From: Stomorhina lunata
Taxonomy: Eukaryota; Arthropoda; Insecta; Diptera; Rhiniidae
Direction of reading: 5' to 3'
Length of the DNA: 64,000 nt
Assembly (NCBI GenBank): GCA_933228675.1
Contig: OW121743.1
Coordinates: 97,837,998 to 97,901,997, forward strand
Position 1 is the stretch's first letter, and each line of letters begins with the position of its first letter. Position numbers and translations under genes: made by a program. Below the pieces are notes generated by a model, which saw only the letters and a program-made list of their open reading frames with translations, was not told the origin of the DNA and searched no databases. Below, piece after piece: positions 24,901 to 31,989 of the stretch.

Positions 24901-26429
24901 TATATAGGACCCGACATTTAAAATCCACATATATTCCCCGAATTAAGTTCCGAATTTTCGTTAGCATGTTCCGATTTTCTAAAATTCTCCATAGATAGCT
25001 CCTATTGACACTGTCGAAAGATAAAAACTATTTAAATGTGGGTGAGGTAATACTCAATAACCAGTGGCTGGCTGAGTTATGAGGTGAACCGCCGCTTTCT
25101 TTGAAAATTAAATTTTTTAAGTGGGTCTGGCCGGGGATTGAAATTGGGACCTCTGGTATGCTAGGCGGATGACTAACCTGCTATACCACGGCGGTTCTTT
25201 TTTATAGTTATTAACTTCATTAAGATACTTTTAGTTAGATATTACAACTAAACATCAGACATCAATCCAACAACATTACACTACATACAAAACTGATCAT
25301 GCGAAATGGACATCTTTGCAATACTCTTTCTTATTATTAAATATTTATAATATAAAAATGCATTATTTTCCAAAAATATAATACAAAATCTAAAATTTAA
25401 TTAAGTTAGTCAGATTAATAAAAAATAGATATTCAATTATAAAAATAACCCTAAACCCGTGTAAGTACAAACTCAATTTTCAAATCAATATCCAACAAAC
25501 CCATATCAAAAAAGTGCATGCCAATTAACTAGACCCCGTTAAAGATTTAACAAAATTTTAATATATTACTTGTCATTGGAAGCAGTGATACTATCATCAT
25601 CATCATCACATAAATCATGTTTAAAAACTTCATCATTATCATCAACTTCTTCTACGCTGTCGTCATTATTATCTGAGTCGTTGATAGCCATTACATACCC
25701 GGGTGAAGGTGATTTAAATTTCGAATTATCGGAACTTTCAATCGATTCGGCTAATGATGAACTTGATGATCTATAACTAGCATAAGATTTATTAAATTTA
25801 TCACGTTTAAAATTACAATCTTTAGATTCAGACGGCGATGATCCAGCTGTTTGATGAATACTACTGGTAGTGGAAAATTCACTTGATATAGAGTAATTAC
25901 TACGTCTTCTTTCATCGCGTTCGAAATTTAAATAGGTTTTCGGTGGCAATTCGGGAGCTTTACGTAGGGTTTTGCTAACAGCTCCTGTCGAGGACTCAGG
26001 TGATGGTGTTTGAGTCTGTGTTGCCTGAGGTTGAACGGGTGTTATAACAGTATTTTCATAGTTTTGTATATCGGTATTTTGAGGTTTACGTGGTCGTGGT
26101 GCCGGTCTGGGCGTACTATATATGGGCACATTTTCATTGGCATCTGGTCCATACAGATCATTGGTTTCGGTAAGTATGGATTTTTGTGTATTGCTGGAGT
26201 TTATGGACAATCTATCCACATCTTCTGTTAGGTTGGGGTAGAGTAAAAATACTTTATTATTCGGCACTTTTTCATTGCTATTCGCATTGTTTTGTATATT
26301 TTCAGAATTTATATTTAGATTTTTATTTATTAGTTCGACTTTAACATTTTCATATTCGGATTTACGTATTTCGGGATATAAGCGTCGTGGTGCTGGTACC
26401 GGTCGGCAAGTGGTTTGATCGTCTTCCAT
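9911..26429 (-). CDS. RhoGAP15B: ARAP-type Rho GTPase-activating protein (RhoGAP15B-like)
   Basis: Coding exons in transcript order are 26429-25570, 17510-15204, 15137-15041, 13274-13148, 13071-12332, 12270-12136, 12076-11553 and 10046-9911. All are in phase and give 1641 residues. Residues 1-900 are disordered, with PxPxPR-type motifs (PVPAPRR, RPAPRPR), two PPSY WW ligands and YEVP/YANQ tyrosine motifs. A PH domain follows (about 950-1085), then a second (about 1085-1185). The RhoGAP domain (about 1195-1370) has the Arg finger in GIYRKSGS (near 1220), the Lys in LKRF (near 1259) and the Asn in IQNLTMIWGPTL (near 1331), so it should be active. The SGDLKVW segment and THQVTLHEV...LERPLHH are ARAP RA-domain hallmarks; a PH-like end (LPPAEIIMK) closes the protein. 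ARAPs couple PIP3 binding to Rho/Arf control at membranes. No ArfGAP zinc finger is seen between the PH domains. The ATG at 26429 follows an acceptor at 26436-26437, so at least one upstream 5' exon is missing from this model. Confidence 0.9.
10230..11515. repeat. AT-rich minisatellite array 4 (TTGATCAAAATTTTCATAAAG type)
   Basis: About 28-29 bp units, AAAATTTTGATCAAAATTTT plus CATAAAGT, clearest from 10545 to 11500. The array fills most of the RhoGAP intron between exons 9911-10046 and 11553-12076. The palindromic TTGATCAA core is specific to this array. Confidence 0.92.
13375..15015. repeat. AT-rich minisatellite array 5 (TATATCGAAAATTTTTCTATAG type)
   Basis: Tandem units of about 30 bp fill the RhoGAP intron between 13274 and 15041. 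Most consist of AAAAATTTTATATCG and AAAATTTTTCTATAG. From 14196 to 14345 five consecutive units are identical 30-mers with TTATTATAAA, which points to recent expansion. Because 30 is a multiple of three, a spurious ORF stays open at 14141-14578. Confidence 0.93.
17511..18429. other. start of the 8 kb RhoGAP intron region, no gene seen
   Basis: This intron sequence lies 5' (on the minus strand) of the large RhoGAP exon. A stretch at 17700-17830 is less AT-rich and could hold an alternative promoter or first exon for a shorter RhoGAP isoform, but nothing confirms it. From about 18100 the sequence has the decayed look of LINE coding DNA without a readable frame. Confidence 0.3.
18430..19265 (+). 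mobile_element. RTE-clade LINE, 3' fragment with internal deletion
   Basis: Translated pieces in changing frames match a non-LTR reverse transcriptase. TIQEVKNVIKSFKRNKAP is the usual RT block before the catalytic core. After a jump near 18730 come STFGIHQTIWKS, AIDKRLQTFANKCC and a C-terminal arginine-rich segment ending near EALCSTGSQ. The catalytic YADD region is missing, and several stops and frameshifts are present. A second copy in the opposite direction lies at 24178-25022 and ends at the same 3' position. It is dead as an element. Confidence 0.8.
19266..22434. other. intron sequence between the two LINE copies, no gene seen
   Basis: Moderately AT-rich sequence without minisatellite, probably old decayed mobile DNA. 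A small perfect inverted repeat (GGTACCAGA ... TCTGGTACC) lies at about 20641-20663. ORFs of 60-100 codons here have no recognisable motifs, and I do not support them as genes. Confidence 0.4.
22435..23390. repeat. degenerate direct duplication, about 0.5-0.6 kb
   Basis: Blocks recur in the same order. GCTCTCTGAGACAGAAAT is at about 22831 and 23004. The TTAAGTCA...CTCATTT...AGAATTC block followed by TTTAGTAACT or CTTAGTAACT is at about 22694-22745 and 23258-23315. The copies have drifted substantially. It lies in the RhoGAP intron and its origin is unknown. Confidence 0.6.
24178..25022 (-). mobile_element. RTE-clade LINE, RT core plus 3' end, inverted relative to the 18.4 kb copy
   Basis: Read on the minus strand, the order is FDSVNRSYLWRIL, GIYVDFKCRVLYKDKLSNPF, a GVGQ*CILSP block, IDNIMRMALNGRC and LEYADDVCLL, which carries the catalytic YADD motif. 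Then YLGSLVYTTGG and DIELRINK lead to the C-terminal basic region. The segment from the thumb to the C-terminal domain is deleted and stops interrupt the frame. The 3' end matches the copy at 19265. The element is inactive. Confidence 0.85.
25048..25197 (-). mobile_element. tRNA-derived SINE, copy 1
   Basis: On the minus strand a tRNA-like head carries a Pol III A box (TGGTATAGCAGG), an AGC-containing anticodon-like loop (CCGCCTAGCATACC) and a B-box-like TTTCAATCCCC. It resembles tRNA-Ala in layout but has no acceptor stem or CCA context. A tail ending in ATTGAGTATTA follows. A second, almost identical copy is at 47079-47228, which supports retroposition rather than a real tRNA gene. Confidence 0.75.
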
Positions 26430-26435
26430 GGCCAA

Positions 26436-26735
26436 CTGTAAAAAATGAAAAAAACAACAAATTAATAAAAATGTGTTATATGGCGACTTTTAAAAATTTG
26501 TTATATTGCGAATTTTTAAAATTCTTAGAAATGATAACTAATTTTACTAGTTCCTGTTAGCCTTCAAAAATTTCCAAACTCTATTAAGCCATTTATTATT
26601 GACTTTTGCTAAATCTTTAGAAAACCAAATAAAATTTCTAATAAGCAAAAATTTGCAAAAAAAAAAAAAGTAAAATGTGGCTGTAAGTATTGTACAAAAT
26701 ATTCACACCTTCATTTGTTCATTGAATTAATTTAA
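26436..26735. other. gap between RhoGAP coding start and intronless gene A promoter
   Basis: AT-rich sequence. Its left edge is the pyrimidine-rich acceptor of the first RhoGAP coding exon (minus strand), so this is intron of that gene if its 5' exon lies further right. No other feature is seen. Confidence 0.5.
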
Positions 26736-26818
26736 TACCTGTTTAGTTTTCGTTACCTACTACCTGAATTTGGCTCTTTTAAATATAAGCCCTATCAAGC
26801 AGCTGCCGTCCGTCATTC
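26736..26818 (+). promoter_or_regulatory. core promoter and clustered Zelda/TAGteam-type sites, gene A
   Basis: Three CAGGTA-like heptamers lie within 31 bp on the minus strand: TACCTG at 26736-26741, TTACCTA at 26753-26759 (TAGGTAA) and CTACCTG at 26760-26766 (CAGGTAG, the consensus TAGteam site). AAATATAAG then gives a TATA box at 26784-26789. The initiator TCATTC at 26813-26818 places +1 at 26815, 31 bp from the TATA start and 49 bp before the ATG. TAGteam motifs bind the early activator Zelda in Drosophila; that they act this way here is inference. Confidence 0.7.
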
Positions 26819-26863
26819 AATACTCATAGCCAAATTGAACTACTTATCAAAATATTCATTAAA

Positions 26864-27853
26864 ATGTATAGTATTATTAACAAAACTTCCTCGTCCTTAG
26901 TAAACTTGGAGCTTCCGGAATATACAACAAAAGCAGAAAGATATAAAAATGATAAAGCTATGGCCTTGGTAGTCCATGTTATCCTGTTGCTGATTGATAT
27001 GTTTAAAGTTTTAAGGGAAATTCTTAAAACTCACACAATTAACAATGGGGATTACTATCACATTGGAAATTGCAGAAGTCATATATCACTAAAAGAGGCC
27101 ACCAAACCAACTACCTCAACCGTGGCGTGTCAAACTGAATTGGAGTGGATAAAACCATTTGAAACTAAACCTGAATTGTCAAAAACAAAGAATGTTAATT
27201 TTCAACTGGAGAATACGGAGTCATCCTACAAGAATGTAGAACAAATTTCCCCAACGACTACAAAAACCGAAACATGTACCAAATCTGTACTTCCGAATTC
27301 TATAACTAAATCTTCAAAACCTCATATCTTAAATACAAACTCACAGAAAACGACATCTCCCACCTCTAAAAAATGTTCGATTATAACTACAAATTCTTTC
27401 TCGACGCCTAATGTCGTTAAACAGATAAATATTAACAAAGATCAAAGATCAAACGCCGAAAAAAGTTCACAAAACGATTCTTACTCGACTCCCAATACTA
27501 CTAAACACAAATTTATGACTTCTTGTTATCAAAAACCATCATGTAAAACCCTAAAACATCAAAATTCAACCTTAAACTCGAAACACCAAACATCTACTTC
27601 AATTACACAGAAATCAATAGCTCCCAGCTCTGAAAAATGTTCAAATACGCATAAGACGGATATTTTGATTCCATGCAACGTTAAACCCGCAATTGCGAAT
27701 AATCGAACTGAAAATTCTCAATCTTCGAAAAGGCTAGAACTTTATCGAATTGAGCTATTACATCACATGTTGATCATGAGTCGTCTTCATGAAAAAAAGA
27801 AGTTATTGCTGCAAGAACGATTAGCTTTGACCCGCAAACGTTTAGAATTTTAA
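26864..27853 (+). CDS. intronless gene A: basic Ser/Thr/Lys-rich protein with N-terminal hydrophobic helix (329 aa)
   Basis: This is an uninterrupted 329-codon frame with its own promoter upstream and AATAAA 79 bp after the stop, so I take it as a real single-exon gene. I do not recognise the family. A hydrophobic helix (ALVVHVILLLIDMFKVL, about residues 34-50), flanked by Lys/Arg and preceded by 30 polar residues, could be a membrane anchor or amphipathic membrane-binding helix. Then comes a TVACQTE motif, reminiscent of LC8/dynein light chain ligands, and about 180 residues of low-complexity Ser, Thr, Lys and Asn. The C terminus is a charged helix (about 285-329, LELYRIELLHHMLIM...KKKLLLQERLALTRKRLEF in two parts) suited to a coiled coil. 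Gene B 4 kb downstream has the same promoter and poly(A) layout and a similar helix. Layout and likely early expression recall fly cellularisation genes such as bottleneck, nullo and halo, but that is analogy only. It may be nested in a 5' intron of the RhoGAP gene. Confidence 0.75.
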   Translation: MYSIINKTSSSLVNLELPEYTTKAERYKNDKAMALVVHVILLLIDMFKVLREILKTHTINNGDYYHIGNCRSHISLKEATKPTTSTVACQTELEWIKPFETKPELSKTKNVNFQLENTESSYKNVEQISPTTTKTETCTKSVLPNSITKSSKPHILNTNSQKTTSPTSKKCSIITTNSFSTPNVVKQININKDQRSNAEKSSQNDSYSTPNTTKHKFMTSCYQKPSCKTLKHQNSTLNSKHQTSTSITQKSIAPSSEKCSNTHKTDILIPCNVKPAIANNRTENSQSSKRLELYRIELLHHMLIMSRLHEKKKLLLQERLALTRKRLEF

Positions 27854-27920
27854 ATTTAAAAATTTTTAGTTTAAATTGTTAAGTACCATAAGTTAATATT
27901 TAAAATTTAGTTTAAGTTAT

Positions 27921-27937
27921 TATTGTAAAACAATAAA
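27921..27937 (+). terminator. poly(A) signal with stem TATTGT/ACAATA, gene A
   Basis: TATTGTAAAACAATAAA makes a 6-bp stem with a 3-nt loop whose 3' arm overlaps AATAAA (27932-27937). The same structure with one base changed marks the end of gene B at 31463-31479. Confidence 0.7.
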
Positions 27938-27984
27938 AAAATATTTTGTTAAACAAAATTCTTCAATTTATTTTCATTATACTG

Positions 27985-30290
27985 GAAATTTTTCTATAAA
28001 AATTTTGTACCGAAAAATTTTCTATCCAAAAATTTTCTATAAAAAGTTCATACCGAAAAATTTTTCTTTAAAGATTTTAACCGAACATTTTTTTATAAAA
28101 ATTTTTAACCGAAAATTTTTCTTTAAAAATTTTAAACGAAATTTGTTTTATAAAAATTTTATAACGAAAATTTTTCTATAAACATTTTTTACCAAAAATT
28201 TGTCTATAAAAATTTTTTTACAAAAATTTTTAACCGAAAATTTTGTTTATAAAAATTTTTTAACCGAAAATTTTGTTTATAAAAATTTTTAACCGAAAAT
28301 TTGTCTATAAAAGTTTTTAGCCCAAAATTTTTCCATAAAAATTTTAGGCCAAAAATTTTCTATTAAAATTTTAACCGAAAATTTGTCTTTAAAAATCTTT
28401 TACCGAAAAATTTTTATATAAAAATTTTTCATCGAAATATTTTTTTTTTTAATTTTATACCGATAATTTTTCTACAAAAATTTTATACCGAAAATTTTTT
28501 ATATAAAAAAATTTTATACCGAAAATATTTCGATAAAAATTTTATAACAAAAATTTTTCTATAAAAGTTTTAAACGAAAATTGTTCTATAAAAATTTTAT
28601 ATGGAAAATTTTTCTATAAAAATTTTATACCGAAAATTTTTCTATAAATATTTTATACCGAAAATTTATACAGAAAATTTTCCTATAAAAAACTTATATC
28701 AAAAATTTTGCTATACAAATTTTATGAAGAAAATTTTTCTATAAAAATTTTAATCGAACAATTTTCTATGAAAATTTTAAACGAAAAATTTTTTATAACA
28801 ATTTTATAACGAAAATTTTTGTACCGAAAATTTTTCTATCAAAACTTTATAACGAAAATATTTCTATAAAAATTTTATACCGAAAACTTTTCTATAAAAA
28901 TTTTTAAACCAAAAATATTTCTATAAAAATTTTGTAACCGAAAATTTTTCTATAAAATTTTTTAACCGAAAATTTTTCTATAAAAATTTTTTACCGAAAA
29001 ATTTTATATCTCAAATTTTTCTATAAAAATTTTATACTTTTCTATAAAAATATTATATACAAATTTTTTTATGAAAATTTATCTAAAAAAAAAAATTTAC
29101 CGAAAATTTTCCCTAAAAATTTTTCACCGAAAATTTTCTACACAAATTTTTCACCGAAAAATTTTCTATACAATTGTTTTACAGAAAAATTTTCTATAAA
29201 AATTTTATACCGAAAAAATTTTCTATACAAATTTTATAGCGAAAATTTTCTATAAAAAATTTATACCGAAAATTTTTCTATAAAAATTTTAGGCCAAAAA
29301 TTTTCTATTAAGATTTTAACCGAAAATTTGTCTTTAAAAATTTTATATCGAAATTTTTTTTTTTTAAATTTTATACCGATAATTTTTCTACAAAAATTTT
29401 ATACCGAAAATATTTCGATAAAAAATTTATCACAAAAATTTTTCTATAAAAATTTTAAACGAAAATTGTTCTATAAAAATTTTATATGGAAAATTTTTCT
29501 ATAAAAATTTTATACCGAACATTTTGCTATAAATATTTTATACCGAAAATTTTCCTAAAAAAAATTTATACCAAAAATTTTGTTATAATAATTTTATGAA
29601 GAAAATTTTTCTATAAAAAATTTAATCGAAAAATTTTCTATAAAAATTTTAAACGAAAATTTTTTTATAACAATTTTATAACGAAAATTGTTCTATCAAA
29701 ATTTTAACCAACAATTTTTCTATCAAAATTTTATAACGAAAATTTTTCTATAAAAATTTTAACCAAAAATTTTTCTATCAAAACTTTATAACGAAAATAT
29801 TTCGACAAAAATTTTATACCGAAAACTTTTCTATAAAAATTTTTAAACCAAAAATATTTCTATAAAAATTTTGTAACCAAAAATTTTTCTATAAAATTTT
29901 TTAACCGAAAATTTTTCTATAAAAATTTTTTACCGAAAAATTTTATATCGAAAAATTGTATATCTCAAATTTTTCTATAAAAATTTTATATCGAAAATTC
30001 TTCTATAAATATTTAATGTCGAAAACTTTTCTATAAAAATATTATATCAAAATTTTTTTGATGAAAATTTCCTAAAAAAATTTTTCACCGAAAAAATTTT
30101 TTATATAAATTTTATACCGAAAATTTTCTATAAAAAATTTATACCGAAAATTTTTCTATCAAAATTGAATATCGAAAATTTCCTATAAAAATTTCATAGC
30201 GAACATTTTTCTATAAAAATGTTATACCGAAAATTTACCTATAAAAATTTTATATCGAAAATTTGTCTATAAAAATATTATATCTTAAAC
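27985..30290. repeat. AT-rich minisatellite array 6 (TATACCGAAAATTTTTCTATA type) with ~945 bp higher-order repeat
   Basis: Units of about 28 bp, AAAATTTTATACCG plus AAAATTTTTCTATA, run between genes A and B. Variant order repeats on a larger scale: a run starting AATTTTAGGCCAAAAATTTT at about 28340 recurs at about 29286. The markers ACCAAAAATATTTCTATAA and GTAACC at about 28910 recur at about 29850. A block of about 0.95 kb was therefore duplicated as one piece. Confidence 0.9.
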
Positions 30291-30738
30291 ATAAATAAAT
30301 AATTATCAAAACAGAATAAATAGGAATTATAGTTCAAAAAATACCTTTGCATCAAAATTTTTATTTAAAGAAAAATTTTCTATTAAATATATTCCTGGAA
30401 AAATTCTATTAAAATTATGTAAGGATTTTTTTCTGTTTAATTTAGTTTTTTCGCTTATTTTTTCAAATTTAACCACCTATAAAATACTTTATTAGAACCT
30501 TCCGCTTAAAATTTCCATTCATTAGGATTTTCCCATCAATAAAATTTAAACTAAAATTTTCTTTTACATCCAACATTCCAAGAAAAGAGGAAACATTTTA
30601 AGTATTTAAAAAAGTCAAAAACATTTTAATAAATACTTTCCGGATTTAAATACTGTTGATGGGTTTATAACAGGATTAATTAGTAGTTTTATAAATACCA
30701 AACCCAATTTCTATTCTTCGACCCATTGAAGCTTCTTT

Positions 30739-30828
30739 TTACCTGTAGAAAAGGTAACAGAAAAACTAAGTACCTGGAAGGAATTGCTGTAAATATAAAC
30801 TGCTGCAAACATTTACAAGTTATCAGTC
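30739..30828 (+). promoter_or_regulatory. core promoter and CAGGTA sites, gene B
   Basis: TTACCTG (30739-30745, CAGGTAA on the minus strand) and GTACCTG (30770-30776, CAGGTAC) precede AAATATAAA with a TATA start at 30794 and the consensus initiator TCAGTC at 30823-30828. +1 is at 30825, 31 bp from the TATA start, as in gene A. The ATG is 53 bp further. Confidence 0.7.
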
Positions 30829-30877
30829 ATTAGCCAAACCTCGAGTAGAACAATCGTAAGAAAATAAATTTTTAAAA

Positions 30878-31399
30878 ATGTCGCAAAAAGTTGAACAATC
30901 TCTAGCCAGAAAGGAAACGCAAAGTATTGTCAAATCAGACAAAAAGAGAACTCTTAGTATAATTCGTTTAATTATCGATATTCTTTTGCTTTGGATTAGA
31001 ATATTTCGATTATTTGGTACAATTTTAAGTCTCCTTGGAAATGAAGAGTTAAACAAAGAAAATACAGTAAGAAATCAATTAACATCCCATTCCGAAAAAG
31101 GCAGCGAAAGAAAACAATTGGAATCCATTGCAAAATCACGTGAGAAGAAAATAAGTTTTGAATTCAAAAGTAAATCAACCTCGGAAACAATTGTAAAGCA
31201 AATTTCTAATGAAAATTGTTCCCTGCTATACCAGCGATCTGTCTCAACTGATGTGAACAAATTTAAATTGGATATTGCGGAGGCCTGCAAAATTAAAGTA
31301 GGCATTTATAAGGTTGATATATCGGAGCAGTTAGTGACCATGCAGCAACCGAACCAGAAGTCGGTTATACAACAATGTAGTTTAAATTGTAAGTGTTAG
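30878..31399 (+). CDS. intronless gene B: small basic protein with N-terminal hydrophobic helix (173 aa)
   Basis: Single-exon frame with a TATA/initiator promoter and AATAAA 75 bp after the stop. The family is not recognised. About 20 polar, basic residues lead into a long hydrophobic/amphipathic helix (about residues 27-50, LSIIRLIIDILLLWIRIF) in which Arg and Asp recur on one face. This is a pattern expected of a helix lying in or on a membrane rather than a signal peptide, because no cleavage-type context follows. The rest is Lys/Ser/Glu-rich and ends in CSLNCKC. The helix resembles that of gene A (DKAMALVVHVILLLI versus DKKRTLSIIRLIIDI), in the same position and after a shared DK. The remainder shows no obvious identity, so the two are either fast-evolving paralogues or unrelated genes sharing a regulatory design. 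Confidence 0.72.
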   Translation: MSQKVEQSLARKETQSIVKSDKKRTLSIIRLIIDILLLWIRIFRLFGTILSLLGNEELNKENTVRNQLTSHSEKGSERKQLESIAKSREKKISFEFKSKSTSETIVKQISNENCSLLYQRSVSTDVNKFKLDIAEACKIKVGIYKVDISEQLVTMQQPNQKSVIQQCSLNCKC

Positions 31400-31462
31400 A
31401 AATAATGTAAAAATTTTAAATAAATTTATAAGCAATAATTTTAAGAAATAACTTTAGAGAAA

Positions 31463-31479
31463 TATTGTCAAACAATAAA
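31463..31479 (+). terminator. poly(A) signal with stem TATTGT/ACAATA, gene B
   Basis: TATTGTCAAACAATAAA has the same 6-bp stem and overlapping AATAAA (31474-31479) as gene A, including the AAA...TATT context downstream. Confidence 0.7.
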
Positions 31480-31486
31480 AAATATT

Positions 31487-31989
31487 AGCTATACCATACT
31501 CGTATATTATTTTTTATTTTTCTACATTTCATATTACAGGTTTACGAAATAGAATATCAATTTTTATTAACGTACATTGGTGTTGAGGTTCTCTAAAGTT
31601 GTAAAGATCTGTTTAGATCAGGGATGTCAGTTTCATACACAGTAGTAGGCAGCCCATACCACCAGTAGCCGATGATTTTCCTTTTAATTTCCGTAAATAC
31701 CACGATCATTAATAAAACTCGTGAAAATGAGTATTAAAATGATTCAGTTGGAATTTGGATGTTAACAGAGTTGGTTAGTGCCGCTTTGTTAAAGAAAAGA
31801 CAAAAACAAAATAGGCAAGAAACAAATTAAAATCCAATTAATAGCAACAAAATACATGGTTCGAGAGAACAAAGATATATAATCTCGAACATTGTTGTCA
31901 CTATTATTTTTGTAAACATTGGAAATATTTTGGTAAATATTGGGAATATTTTTCAAAACAAAAATAAATTATAATATTAAACAATTTTA
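31487..31989. other. gene-free flank downstream of gene B
   Basis: Ordinary AT-rich sequence. No ORF, repeat or RNA gene is supported. Confidence 0.4.

Noticed and set aside
26864..27853. Naming gene A bottleneck
   Set aside because: Size, basic composition and likely early expression fit, but I cannot align it and the other genes point to a different Muller element.
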